From: Diphasiastrum complanatum | Taxonomy: Eukaryota; Streptophyta; Lycopodiopsida; Lycopodiales; Lycopodiaceae | DNA: 64,000 nt | Direction: 5' to 3' | NCBI GenBank assembly: GCA_029204225.1 | Contig: CM055108.1 | Coordinates: 10,450,293-10,514,292, forward strand | Shown: positions 1 to 9,614 of the stretch, piece by piece | Layout: each line of letters starts with the position of its first letter | Numbering within the stretch: position 1 is the stretch's first letter | Notes under the pieces: model-generated | Told to the model about the DNA's origin: nothing | The model's input: only the letters and a program-made list of their open reading frames with translations | Databases searched by the model: none | Program-made: the position numbers and the translations under genes

Positions 1-165
1 AAACTGGAGAACGCGGCTGAAAGCCATACATCGGCATAAAAAGACTGAATCCGGTGGCAGAATGCTTTGCACTATTGTGCGCAAACTCAACCATTGGGAG
101 ATACATTTCCCAATCAGACTGTCGGTGAGAAACATATGCCCTAAGCATATCTTCCAACGTCCGGT
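1..165 (-). pseudogene. Ty3/gypsy integrase C-terminal fragment
   Basis: On the minus strand this encodes the region just after the catalytic glutamate of a chromovirus-like integrase: a LEDMLRAYV-like helix followed by DWE, an FAHNSAKH-like stretch and a GFQPRSP-like end. The same helix is found in the second gypsy copy near 4320-4345, so the two copies are related. It is joined abruptly at about 165 to the start of reverse transcriptase, which normally lies more than 1.5 kb upstream. The fragment continues beyond the window start. Confidence 0.75.
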
Positions 166-366
166 GGTGCACCCCAAGGGGACTTACTAGGCCGAATACG
201 GCCCATCCTAAGAAGTTCTTTTAACTGCCTAGAAATGTCATCCTCTTTCTTGATGCTAACCCTGTATGGAAAAAGAGATACAGGTTGGCTTCCAGGAAGC
301 AATACTATCTGATGGTCAACACTCCTTTGGGGAGGTAGGCCATCAGGTAGTTTATCAGGAAAGACA
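165..366 (-). pseudogene. Ty3/gypsy reverse transcriptase, N-terminal (fingers) fragment
   Basis: The minus-strand translation carries the typical gypsy RT entry: LPDGLPP, then a V-H-I-L-PG block, SLFPYR, a QLKELL helix, and GRIRPSKSPWGAP. The homology stops right after the SPWGAP motif, before any YxDD box, and switches to integrase. It continues the protease reading region at 370-957 after a stop. The piece is inactive. Assignment rests on the order and spacing of these conserved words. Confidence 0.8.
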
Positions 367-369
367 TCG

Positions 370-957
370 CTATACTTGCCTAAGTTTGTTCAATATTCTT
401 CCTTTAGGTGAATTAACACTCAAGGGATTATTTATAGACACATTCGAAGGCAAAAGCGATAAATCAATATTTAGACTCTGAACTGCATGGTCATCCACAG
501 AGAGTTCATCTTTTAAAAAGCAAAGATAAACTTTATTACTAGAGTCTATCAGATATTCAACAACTTCTAAAGCGAAAACCATAGGACCAAAAGGCCTATT
601 TACATCGCCTTTTAGTTCAACTAATGAGCCATTATGCAAAAAGATAATACTATGAGTTACATAGTCCTTTCTTAAGGACTCATTTTTGGAGGAAAACCGC
701 TCCTTTTCTAAGATTATGTCTACGCTATCCAAATTCATAATATGAAAATCTAGCGGTTCAAAATAATCTTGAATTCTGAGCGGCAACTGAGGAACAAGTT
801 GCCGATCTTCCCCCGACGCCATTTTCACCACATACGGGTGATTACTTGGTGCCGTGGCCACCTTGAGTTTCTGCACCAGTTTAGCATTTACAAAGTTACA
901 TGTGGAACCATCATCAAAAAGAATAGTCACAACTTGGCATCCTACGATCCCATGCAT
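370..957 (-). pseudogene. Ty3/gypsy retropepsin-like aspartic protease region
   Basis: An open stretch of 195 codons lies between gag and RT. Near its N-terminus is TILFDDGSTCNFV, which occupies the place of the retropepsin active-site word (D-S/T-G-A-T-H-N-F). Here DSG has become DDG, so catalysis is doubtful. A downstream QLPLRIQDYFEPLDFHIMNL block corresponds to the usual V-I-G-x-x-F-x-x-D-F-x-V-L protease core of plant gypsy elements. The protein would release Gag and Pol products. Probably a decayed copy. Confidence 0.7.
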
Positions 958-1062
958 ACGAATGAGGTCATGGGGGCCAAAAATAGCTGTATTAAAGAAA
1001 CAATTCTCACAACTAGAGCCATTCTTAAAGGATAAATCAACAAAAGAAGTACAAAGAATTAC

Positions 1063-2033
1063 CTAGCACTTTAAAGGATTTAGGTTTCCCGCCATATTTC
1101 TTTTGCTTTTCTTTAGGCCATCTTTTGAGAGTTGCCCCTTCTCCATGCAAGAGAAGCACAAGCCACCAGTTCTCGCCTTGTCATAATTTGCGCAATCCAA
1201 CTTGACGTGCTTTTTCCCGCCCTGGAAACCGGTGTCTGTCTTATCTTTGCCTGGCTTCTTGAAAAACTTCTTTACTTTTTGTTCTGCCTTGGGCAAACTT
1301 TGCTCCTTACGAGAGCCAACGTGGGCATCATCGAAGATTTTTGCAAAGCAAATGGCATCCTCGATAGTCTGCGGTTGGTTACGCCGAACTTCTAGTTGAA
1401 ATTCCTTCGGAAGCCCCAAAATAAAATGTAACTTTAATAAAATAGGGTAGATTCGTGAGGCAAATCAGGCCCAAAATCTCCTAGAACTCCTGGATGTAGG
1501 CATCTAACGGCCTACTACCCATCTGCACGGTGGCAAAGCGCCACCAATGCTCAAAATCATCCAGGACCGGCAGGAAAGCCATTTTAAAGGCTTCTTGAAA
1601 GGCAGCCCACATGGGAGGGGCACCGACCCTTTCCTTCAGATCCTACCACCATGTATATGCCTTGCCACGTAAAAACATGAGGGCAAACATGATCTTTGTA
1701 CTATCCGGTGGATCGTGCATGGAAAAATGGCTATTCCATCGATCGAGCCATGACGGAACAACATCAAAATGCCGCTCCTTCTTTTCACCCGAAAAAAAAT
1801 GCTGGATTAAACATAGGGTTAAGGACAGTGGACCGTGAGTGCGTTAAAGAACGCCACTCTTGCTCGGCCGCAGCATGCCTAGATTGCATTGCCAAGATTT
1901 GGTTTTGCAGTGAATTCGAGGCCTGTACAAGCTGATTGGTGTCTAAGTCAGGAGGAGGGGGTGGTGAAGACAGTCCTTCACCCGGGGGCAAAACAGGGTC
2001 CATAGCGCACAAAAAACGAAGGAAAAACGGCAA
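1063..2033 (-). pseudogene. Ty3/gypsy gag (broken)
   Basis: The N-terminal part (2033-1785) begins with a proline-rich leader and a short coiled helix (LQNQILAMQSRH), closely similar in layout to the gag at 14771-14965. The C-terminal part (1419-1063) has the LPKEFQLEVRR...TIEDAICFAK region and a degenerate zinc knuckle (C-x2-C in GLCFSCMEKGQLSKD; the H and last C are lost). At least two frameshifts lie between about 1790 and 1420. The product would be the nucleocapsid/capsid polyprotein; this copy cannot make it intact. Confidence 0.75.
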
Positions 2034-3473
2034 GAGCTTCGCTACAAAGTGGCTTAGGAAGCTTGAGACAACAACTCAAGAAGACTAGGCCACAATTAAG
2101 CTCCTCAATGGTGAGGATGGAGCCTTTACCCTCCACCCACACCTTTTTCCTTCCCTCTTGGCCTTGTTGGGTGGCGGGCCTTATGGACGCCACCTAGCAC
2201 GCACATGGGCCCAAAAACAAGTGGCATCCCCTTATGGGGTCCACCTACCCTCAAAACACATGGTCACCACCCTCCCTATGCCACCTCACCCAAGGGTCAC
2301 TTGGGTCACGTCCCCACCCACATTTTGGGTCACCTCCTTAGACCCCTTGGCCTTATGGCCCAAAGAAGCCCCTAGAACTCCTCTAAGGCTTGAACTTAGA
2401 CTTAGGAGGAGGTGCTGGTACAATTGTATGTTCAAGAGGAGGTGGAGAAAAAAAGTTCATTTTTCCTCCCAAAAAGTGGTGAGGTAGCTTTATTTGCAAA
2501 TTTTATGAATGCAAGTGGAAATTTGCAAGGAGGATGGAAAGAGCCAAGGAGGAAGGCAAGGGAGATGGAGAACAAAATCTACACAGGCCTGTACTTGCTA
2601 CAGGTACAGCCTACAAGTACAGGCTGTGTACTTTCTCCCAACATCCCCCCCCCCCCCCCCCCAACTCTTTAAATTAAGGCTTAGCCTTTTTCTTCTAAAA
2701 CTAGCTTCAAGTTTAAGCTTAAGTTTACATGTTTACAAAACTTGAAACTTAAAGTTTAAAACCAAAAGTTTATAAGGCTGTAATTCAAGTTCTTTTAACC
2801 CGTGTTTAAATGAAAATTAACACTTGAGTTACAATGTAAAACAAAGGTTTCTTATAACAAAGGCAATGATTGTAGTTTCACCAACCTGAAAAGTACAATC
2901 TTTCAAGCCTTGTATTTCCTTTTACTTTCAAGCCTCCTCCATCCTGCGTGAACAGTCCGCAAGCAGAAGAGAAAAGCTCTCGCCTGGGGATCCGCACCCA
3001 GCCTCATGCAGCGCGCTGCACGCGTGGGTGCCCGCAATGTTTTTAATTTTTTTTTTGGTTTTAACAAAAAAAAGGAGCAGAACCCAAAATTGCAATTTTT
3101 TTTTTTTCTGTTTTACGGCTTCAAAAGACCAAAAAATAATCCTTATGGACTGTTTTCTGCAATTGTCAAAAAACAAGGATTTTGACGGTTTTAGCTCCCA
3201 ATTTCGACATTCAAGTTTTGAATACACGGTTCAGAAATTTTTGCAACCCAAACAACAAGCGAAAAACCATAAAAACCGTAAAAAAATAAGCCCTTTAGCA
3301 TGCACACAAGGCCCAAAACATATTCAAATGACCTCGGAATTGAACAAACCGAAAAGCAAAGTTGTTCGCATCGATTCAACGATGAAAAATAAGCCTTCCA
3401 AACACATCAACCAGAAATTTAAACCAACCAAAAATTAAGTAAGGACGATTGCACTTTATACACAATGATCGAT
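2034..3473 (-). other. Untranslated leader of the gypsy element
   Basis: About 1.4 kb between the primer-binding site and gag without convincing coding sequence. It contains an uninterrupted run of 18 C at 2645-2662 and several A/T runs (3045-3110). A long leader of this kind is common in plant gypsy elements. Confidence 0.5.
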
Positions 3474-3486
3474 GGCTTTGATACCA
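3474..3486 (-). promoter_or_regulatory. Primer-binding site (initiator tRNA-Met type)
   Basis: The minus strand reads TGGTATCAAAGCC, one mismatch from the usual initiator-tRNA-Met primer site TGGTATCAGAGC. It starts two bases inside the LTR end at 3489. Confidence 0.8.
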
Positions 3487-3488
3487 AA

Positions 3489-4032
3489 TGTTAGAATCCC
3501 CATCGTCGTTCCGATCATTGCTAAGCCACAAACAGGTGACAAACGTTACATTACCGCCCATCCATAGAGGTACTACCACCTCTCCCTTGTGCACTGGAGC
3601 TATAGAGACCACCAAGCAAGCTCGGATGTCCAATAAGCCATGGTATCTCACACCACCATAGCTTACCCTCAACCCTCGCCTACCTGCATCCTGAGGCCTA
3701 GATAATCGTTTTGACCTGACCACCAGTGGAAGAGCTCTTCATTCTCTAGAAGAGAATGAATGACAAGCTCATGGAGATCCACCTCTATATACATAGTCCA
3801 GGTGGGGTCATCTCCAACCATAGGAGTCAAGCATGACCATTGACATGCGGCAGTTATGCCGCAGTTGTGCACACTGACGCGGGTCCATAACAAAGGGTCA
3901 CCACACGCCAATTGAACATTGACATGTGGCACCCAGAAGGCCTATAGCTCTAGATCAACGTTTCGTCCCATAAATGAGACCGTCACTCTCAACTTACCTG
4001 TTGCGTACCCTTATGGGTACGTAACGGCTAAC
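3489..4032 (-). repeat. 5' LTR of the minus-strand gypsy element
   Basis: On the plus strand it begins TGTTAG next to the primer-binding site and appears to end near the CTAAC at about 4024-4030, giving matching short inverted ends. A TATA box (TGTATATAG on the minus strand, 3785-3793) sits in a plausible promoter position. The far edge is approximate; the partner LTR lies outside the window or is lost. Confidence 0.6.
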
Positions 4033-4046
4033 TCAGGACCTAGACG

Positions 4047-4990
4047 AGATTGAATTCCGTTATGGTAGTGGTAGACAGATTTTCCATGATGGCTCACTTC
4101 ATCGCAACGACCAAGAAGGTTACAGCTCCGCAAGTTGTCGAGTTGTTTATCCAGAATGTCATCAGGTTGCATGGAATTTTGAAGTCCATTTTGTCTAATA
4201 GGGATCCCAAGTTTACGGGAAATTTCTGGATTGAGGTGTTCACCAGGTTGGGAACAAAGTTGCGGATTAGTAGCTCCAAGCATTCTTAGACGGATGGTCA
4301 GATAGACCGAGGTGAACTAGGTCTTGGAAGATATGCTTAGGGCATATGTTAGTGGTACACAAATAGACTTGCAGTTTATGTACAATGACAAGAGACATGC
4401 GTCCACTAGATTGAGTCCATTTGAGCTCAATTAGGATTTCAGGCAACTGAGTTCTATGATCATGGGAATTCTACGTAAGGTACCTAGTGCTGGAGAGTTT
4501 CTGATTCAGATTTAGCAGAAGCTAGAGATGGCACGAGATAACTTGTCCAGGGCGATGGCTAGGGCAGAGAGTTATACTCGTGAAAATCGTACCTATCGGG
4601 AATTTGAGGAAGGAGATTGGGTGTATTTACTAGTCTCTTCGAAGTTGAAGGTGCTATGCATAAGAAAGTGTGCCAAGTTATCTCCTAGGTATTGTGGATC
4701 TAGGTTAGCTAAGTGGCTTATAAGCTACTCCCTGTGGGATGCAAGGTGCATCTAGTGTTTCATATCAGCAAACTTAAGAAATGTTTGCACGATGGCGATA
4801 GCCTGGTAGAAGGTAGAGTATCTCTGGAGGAGAAAGACAACACAGGTTATGGGCCAGAGAGAGTCCTAGATCGGAGGGAGCAACAATTGAGGAATCCTCT
4901 GAGTATCTAGTGGTTTGGAAAGGGACTGATGCTTTCTAGGAGACTCGCCAGGCGTTGCGGAAGTCTTACCCAAAGTTCGTCATCAAGGGT
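4047..4990 (+). pseudogene. Ty3/gypsy integrase with chromodomain-like C-terminus (broken)
   Basis: Starts in the integrase core with SVMVVVDRFSMMAHFI, followed by the second catalytic region LSNRDPKFTGNFW. The normal PQTDGQTER word has become a stop plus TDGQIDRG, so the third catalytic glutamate is lost. After a stop-rich stretch the C-terminal domain resumes at 4528 (ARAESYTRENRTYREFEEGDWVYL) and, in another frame, PVGCKVHLVFHISKLKK. The end (about 4830-4990) reads like a chromodomain: a VLDRREQQLRN-like strand, a W-x-G-L word and a fragment equivalent to the final helix. Several frameshifts and stops. Presence of the tail points to the chromovirus lineage. Confidence 0.75.
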
Positions 4991-5002
4991 CGATGACTTG
5001 CC

Positions 5003-5016
5003 AGAAGAGGGAAGAA
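5003..5016 (+). promoter_or_regulatory. Polypurine tract
   Basis: AGAAGAGGGAAGAA immediately before TGTTAGAC at 5018: the second-strand primer site of the gypsy element, marking the start of its 3' LTR. Confidence 0.65.
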
Positions 5017-5017
5017 T

Positions 5018-5620
5018 TGTTAGACGCCAGTTGTGCTCTAGCACAGTCCCGACACGACCGGTTACTAGGGGCAAGGGCCATGGCATTGGCGATGGCCAGT
5101 GTCCGGCCACGATGGACACTAGGGGATCAGTTGGGTCTGGTGCGTCACAGGCAGTGACGCGTTGTGACCACCTGACAGTATGTCAATAGGCGGAGTTATG
5201 ACCGTATGGACCCTAGTCGTCAGTAGCAGAGATGCCTCTACAGGACAAGCGGCTAGCCGGCAAAGTTGGGGTGACCGTTAGTGTCACAGGTCCATGACGG
5301 GGCTTGGGGGGTGGTGCCTCAGAGTCACAGATTGATTATGGATAGTGGATTTCAGGGAACCATGGGGACTGATCACCCTACATGATAGCCATGTGTCCCA
5401 AGCCCAATATAGCAATCAAATAGACTCATGAGGAGGGCACCTATGGTTGGGTGGATCATTCTATACACTGGCCATCAGAGTTTGGAGAGCTCTTGGAGAT
5501 TGGAGTGCAACATGTCTATACATGATAGGTCGGTTTTAGCTAAAGTTCTCAAAATAAGGATTGGCTAATAAGTTATCTCTGATTGAGTTGTAAAGCTTTG
5601 GAACAATGTATCAGCTTGCA
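5018..5620 (+). repeat. 3' LTR of the second gypsy fragment (right end approximate)
   Basis: Begins TGTTAGAC directly after the polypurine tract. The sequence is GC-richer than its surroundings until about 5400 and then fades into AT-rich intron. No terminal CA or target duplication could be fixed. Confidence 0.5.
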
Positions 5621-5846
5621 GCATTAGAAAGGTTCGCTACTCGTATGCTCTCTAGATAAAATCTTCAACTTTCACTTTTTGCAAGTTTCTTTACATTTAC
5701 ATCGGTAGTGTGCTTTTTTTAACTTTAAAAGTGAACTTCAGCAAGGCTCTTTTTCTGTGTGCTGATGTAATGGCCAAGCCATACGACCCCAATTATCAAT
5801 TATGTTACATGTATTGATTGTTGTTATCACATATTATTGAATGCAG

Positions 5847-5932
5847 GGTGCTTTTGAGCTAGGCTGTACGGTTTGCCCAATCGCCATAAAGTACAATAAG
5901 ATATTTGTAGACGCCTTCTGGAATAGCAGAAA
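5847..5932 (+). CDS. GPAT9: GPAT9 exon (conserved acyltransferase core)
   Basis: GPAT9 is the ER glycerol-3-phosphate acyltransferase that makes lysophosphatidic acid from acyl-CoA and glycerol-3-phosphate in the first step of membrane and storage lipid synthesis. This exon has 28 codons plus two bases, preceded by a TGCAG acceptor and followed by GTGAGT. It encodes GAFELGCTVCPIAIKYNK then IFVDAFWNSR, a block I recognise as near-invariant in plant GPAT9. It opens in phase 0 and leaves two bases of the next lysine codon. The upstream exons, which would carry the HX4D motif and the FPEGT block, are not between the window start and here. The gypsy copies at 1-5.6 kb therefore probably sit inside the preceding intron. 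Confidence 0.9.
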
Positions 5933-6689
5933 GTGAGTGATCATCTTAAACGTTGAATTGTTAAGTTGATCAATTCTGATTGTTACTAGAATGAAAATTG
6001 TCTGCTGCTAATATGTAATCTTCATCAGTTACAGAACCCTTTAATATGCTTATAATACTTTGACAATAAGCTTTTCACTTGCTTTATTTGAAATGTATGG
6101 CATCTCTTGCTGATGAATAGCAGTCCCTTGTAAAATGAATTTTCTTTCCTGAAAATTATATGGTCCTGCCAAACGACTTTTCAGTACTGAATTCCCTTAA
6201 AAAGCCAATCAGAAATCGTCAATGTCGTATATGGGCCCGTATGCTCCTGGTTATACTATAGTATCCTTGTTTTCCTTATGCTGCATTCAGGATGTCAACC
6301 TCTTCGCTATCAGTCTTTTACTTGAGAGAGTTTTGCAATCCACATAATTTAGAATCTTTTCTTGCGAATATTTTGAGAGAGAAGCATAAAAGTCCTAAGA
6401 ATGTTTGTGTACAAAACAGGGTTATAACGTAGGCATCTATCAAAAGCGCTATTGGTAAGAACCTTTATTTTTCAGCTGGTAAATGCAAAACTTCTAGAAG
6501 AATCCATTTGAATGTGCTAATTTGTAGGGCTGAGCCTTGCAGGGCCAATTCTTGGCTGGGTATACCTATTGCAAAGTGGCATGTTCATTTACATTGCTAA
6601 ACGTCTCCATATCTAAATATTAATATTCCAACAAGTAACACTATTCCTTTTCATAATAACATTCTAGGTATAAACTTGAGATCTTAGTT

Positions 6690-6905
6690 GTCCGGAACGC
6701 GTTTTGGAACCGTTCCGTTCTGGATTGTGGCCTTGAAAAAAAAAAAACGTATTTTTTATTCCAAAGGTAGTGGGACCCGGACGCGTCCACCCCGGACGCA
6801 CTTTTTTTTTTTTTTTAGTGTAAAATAGCTTAAAAAAAAAAAAAACTTGTCCGCGTCTGGGGGTCGGACGCGGACGCGGACGCGAAATGGCCACGTCTGG
6901 GGTGG
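6690..6905. repeat. GGACGC-rich low-complexity patch
   Basis: Two A/T homopolymer runs and several CCGGACGCG/GTCCGCGTC words, including three tandem GGACGC units at 6866-6883, stand out as an island of high GC in AT-rich intron. Possibly part of a short dispersed repeat; no coding sense. Confidence 0.5.
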
Positions 6906-7760
6906 ATGCACATGTCTGTTTTATACAAAGGATTTAATTTTTAAAACATGCAGCATTGCACCTAAAAATCAGAAAATTAGCGACAAGTATTTGTAAGAAA
7001 TAACTTGAGAATACTACACTTCAATTGTGAAGATAGCTACTTTTGATTTGAATAATATACCTTCCGGGAATCCAATTCATGTCAATAAGAACAATTACAA
7101 ACGAACAAAGGATTTGTTTGCACCTATAAGTTAAATGCAAATGTATTCCCTTCAAAAAGAAATTACTGTGCTCGGCTAAATTTTGCATTTAAACTACGAT
7201 CCGACCCACTACCATAAAATTATCAACAAAACCATGCAATTATTTAAAAACCATGAAACATTCTTGATGAAACGTAACAGAACTAGAGAATAACCATCAT
7301 ATAATGAGGGCAAGGTTTAGGGAAGAGCCATAAATATAAGCAAAGTGCCTTACACTGCAGTCTACTGCAGCCTTTGCAGGGTTTCTTGTTTGTACCAACT
7401 TCCAATGGCTGTAACTCGGTTCCTCCAGCTAATACATAAACTCCTTCCTGTACATTTATCATCAAAACTCGTACTATCTATTCTTAACAGGCATAGTCTT
7501 GTGTCTACTAAAAATGCAAAGATATTGCTCATTTATGTAATAGACTTAAGATTGCATGGACTAATCTGAGAGAGAGTAACCATGATGCAAGAAACAAATT
7601 ATGGGCCCGAAGCTTTTAGCTGAAGTTTTATGTAATTGATTTTGATATACCCTTGCTCCATGCCATTTCAGAGGGAAGAGTCCAGGGCCATTTCAAAATT
7701 TGAACTAATCCCTTAATTTGAAAGCCCAGGTCCTTTCATGTGAGAGCCCCTTTTTAAGTG

Positions 7761-7902
7761 TTATGGAAGGAGCCGGGCAGAAGCCATTTTGCCCAGTAAG
7801 GATTTCCAAAAAATTTTGGGCGAGGCCCGGAGGGGTCGAGCCTAAATTTTTTTGGAAAGTCGAACCGGGCAGAATGGTCTTTGCCCGGCTCTTTCCATTG
7901 CG
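7761..7902. repeat. Imperfect inverted repeat (MITE-like foldback)
   Basis: Left arm 7761-7820 and right arm 7841-7902 are imperfect reverse complements over about 60 bp. Both carry GGAGCCGGGCAGA/GGGCAAAG-type sequence and a TTTCCAAAAAA block, separated by about 20 bp. Each arm also has a near-perfect outer end (TATGGAAGGAGCCGGGC against GCCCGGCTCTTTCCAT). No certain target duplication. It could be a miniature inverted-repeat transposon or a hairpin precursor locus. Confidence 0.65.
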
Positions 7903-8180
7903 TAATGAATACCTGAAAGTTTTTCAGAAGCACATTACAAAGCATAATAGGCAAGTTTGACTTTGATTGACCAACAAAAATGTGCCATGTGACAGTTGTA
8001 CGGAATCCGTACGGACGGACGGGCACAGACAGGCAGAAAAAAAAAAGCAGAATCTGCCTTTGAAAAAAATGCATGCATTTTTTACTTTTTAATTTATTTG
8101 AAAATGGGCATAATATGCCACAGGTATCCATTACGTATATGTAAGTATGCCGTACTAAGATTGAAGAAGAGAATTGTCAA

Positions 8181-8192
8181 AAGTAGGACCAA
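8181..8192 (+). repeat. Target-site duplication of the LINE, left copy
   Basis: AAGTAGGACCAA, repeated exactly at 11735-11746 after the poly(A) tail. Confidence 0.85.
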
Positions 8193-8399
8193 ATTCATTT
8201 TGGAACTTGGGGATACGTTAGCGATGGCAATGCAGGAGTTCCCTCCGGATGAAGAGATGGCGGTGGAGATGGCCATGTCCACTGATGCTCCGCTTTCGAG
8301 GGAGCGGGATTCTCCTCACACGAGCGCCCTCCCCCCCCTTCGCACGCATCAGAGAACTCACGAGCTTCTGAGAGCCCTCGCGATGCCCTCTCTCCTACC

Positions 8400-9605
8400 T
8401 TGTCTGCCCCTTCTCACTCCTTTCCTGGGCAGTGTTCGGAGAGTGCTTTGCCTACGTTTGCCTTGCAGTTCCCAGCTTCCATCGCGGCGCCCTGCTCAAC
8501 TGAGCCTCTGTCCTCTGCTACAACCGTCAGCCTGGTGGGACGCTCCTCTTGTTGGTCTTTGCCTGCTCAATCTGTTTCCTCACAGCTGTATCTTGTTGTA
8601 GAGGAGGGGGGTCCCATCTGCAAGCAACCGGTCAGTGCTCTGCCTTCAGCAGTTCTGTCCTCAGCCAGCATGGCGGATGCGAATTCCCTACCCCCCCCGT
8701 GTCTCCACGTTCGCAGTTTCCAGCATCAACAGAGCCGGTGGGGCCCACCAAGCGGAAATATGGCAGGAAGCGCTATCAGGGGGCGCCCAAAGAGCTTCCT
8801 CACAGAGCAGCCCGGTCCTTGCAAATAGTGCCTTTCGTTCCCCAGCATGTACACCGTCCTTCCGACGGCAGCAGGCACGGCAGCAGGCATGCAATCCTAC
8901 CTCCAGGCCTGCCGAGCAGGAACAGCAGCTGCCTCATCACCCCTGCTGTATTCAAGATACCTATCTGCTGTATTCAAGATACCTATCGGGCGCTTCTGGA
9001 GCAGGCTCAGTTCCACCCTCCTGTTGCACCGGCTCTGCTCTCAATCATTCAGATGGCTGCGCAGATAGCGGATTTGCTTGCCGATATAACGATCCCAATT
9101 TGCAGGTTGATTTGAAGGTGTGTTCCTTCCATCTTCATCCTAATCTTTTTCAGAATTACATTGCTCAGTTGGCTGATATCACTGTGGTTACCTATTTCAT
9201 GGGCAAACCACCGTATGCGGATGGTGCTAAGAGGTTTGGGGAGGTATAATGGGGCCCGCTCAATGTCAAGGTGTTAGGCTCTCAGGCCTTGGGCAAGGGG
9301 TTCTTCCTCTTTACTCTGGGTAGCGCAGTCGAGATTAGCTCTGTGCTTGCCAATGGGCCTTATCTCTTCGGAGGGAACCCGATTTATGTAAAACTCCTTC
9401 TCTATTGATGACACCTCGCAGTTGGAAGTCCCAGTCTGGGTGGAACTCCCTTTTTTCCCTCCTAAGTTTCTCCCTGCCTTGGATGCCGTGCTTGATAGTA
9501 TAGGGCAGGTGCTCCTATTGCAGCCCTGGAAAGCCCATAACCCTTCTCTGCATGTCCGCGCTTGTGTCCTTTGGAAGCTGTCTCAACCTCTGGTGGACCA
9601 GGTGC
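8400..9605 (+). pseudogene. LINE ORF1 with DUF4283-like domain (frameshifted)
   Basis: A Ser/Pro-rich N-terminal region (8400-8828) shifts frame into a stretch ending in NYIAQLADITVVTYFMGKPP (about 9153-9212). After a stop this continues as KVLGSQALGKGFFLF, an LANGPYLFGGNPI strand, then VWVELPFFPP and a QPLVDQV end near 9605. This order is characteristic of DUF4283, the RNA-binding-like domain of plant L1 ORF1 proteins. At least two frameshifts and two stops are present, and a 22-bp perfect tandem duplication (8943-8986) adds another break. The CCHC knuckle that often follows is absent because of the deletion at about 9605-9635. Confidence 0.75.
8943..8986 (+). repeat. 22-bp perfect tandem duplication inside LINE ORF1
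   Basis: Two adjacent copies of a 22-bp unit beginning CTGCTGTATTC (8943-8964 and 8965-8986). The unit is not a multiple of three, so it shifts the reading frame. Confidence 0.85.
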
Positions 9606-9614
9606 ATTTCCTTT

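Larger units (their letters stand above)
1..4032 (-). mobile_element. Ty3/gypsy LTR retrotransposon, internally deleted
   Basis: Read on the minus strand this is LTR (about 4032-3489), primer-binding site (3486-3474), long leader, gag (2033-1063), aspartic protease (957-370), the first part of reverse transcriptase (366-165) and then directly the C-terminal part of integrase (about 165 to 1, continuing off the window). The middle of pol (RT palm, RNase H, integrase core) is missing, so the copy is non-autonomous. Frameshifts and stops are frequent. It probably lies inside or next to the GPAT9 intron that precedes the exon at 5847. The upper LTR edge is estimated from a CTAAC end that matches the TGTTAG start; the lower end is outside the window. 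Confidence 0.85.
4040..5620 (+). mobile_element. Second Ty3/gypsy fragment (integrase, chromodomain-like tail, 3' LTR)
   Basis: Plus-strand remnant abutting the LTR of the opposite copy. It holds integrase from the first conserved VVVDRFS word to the C-terminal domain, a chromodomain-like tail, a polypurine tract and the beginning of a 3' LTR. The 5' two-thirds of the element is missing. The right-hand edge is uncertain because no second LTR is available for comparison. Confidence 0.7.

Noticed and set aside
3028-3438. A 136-codon plus-strand open frame
   Set aside because: It lies in the untranslated leader of the minus-strand gypsy element, starts in A/T runs and shows no domain.
7996-8601. 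A 201-codon frame reaching into the LINE
   Set aside because: It crosses the target-site duplication at 8181-8192, so it combines intron and LINE sequence and cannot be a real gene.
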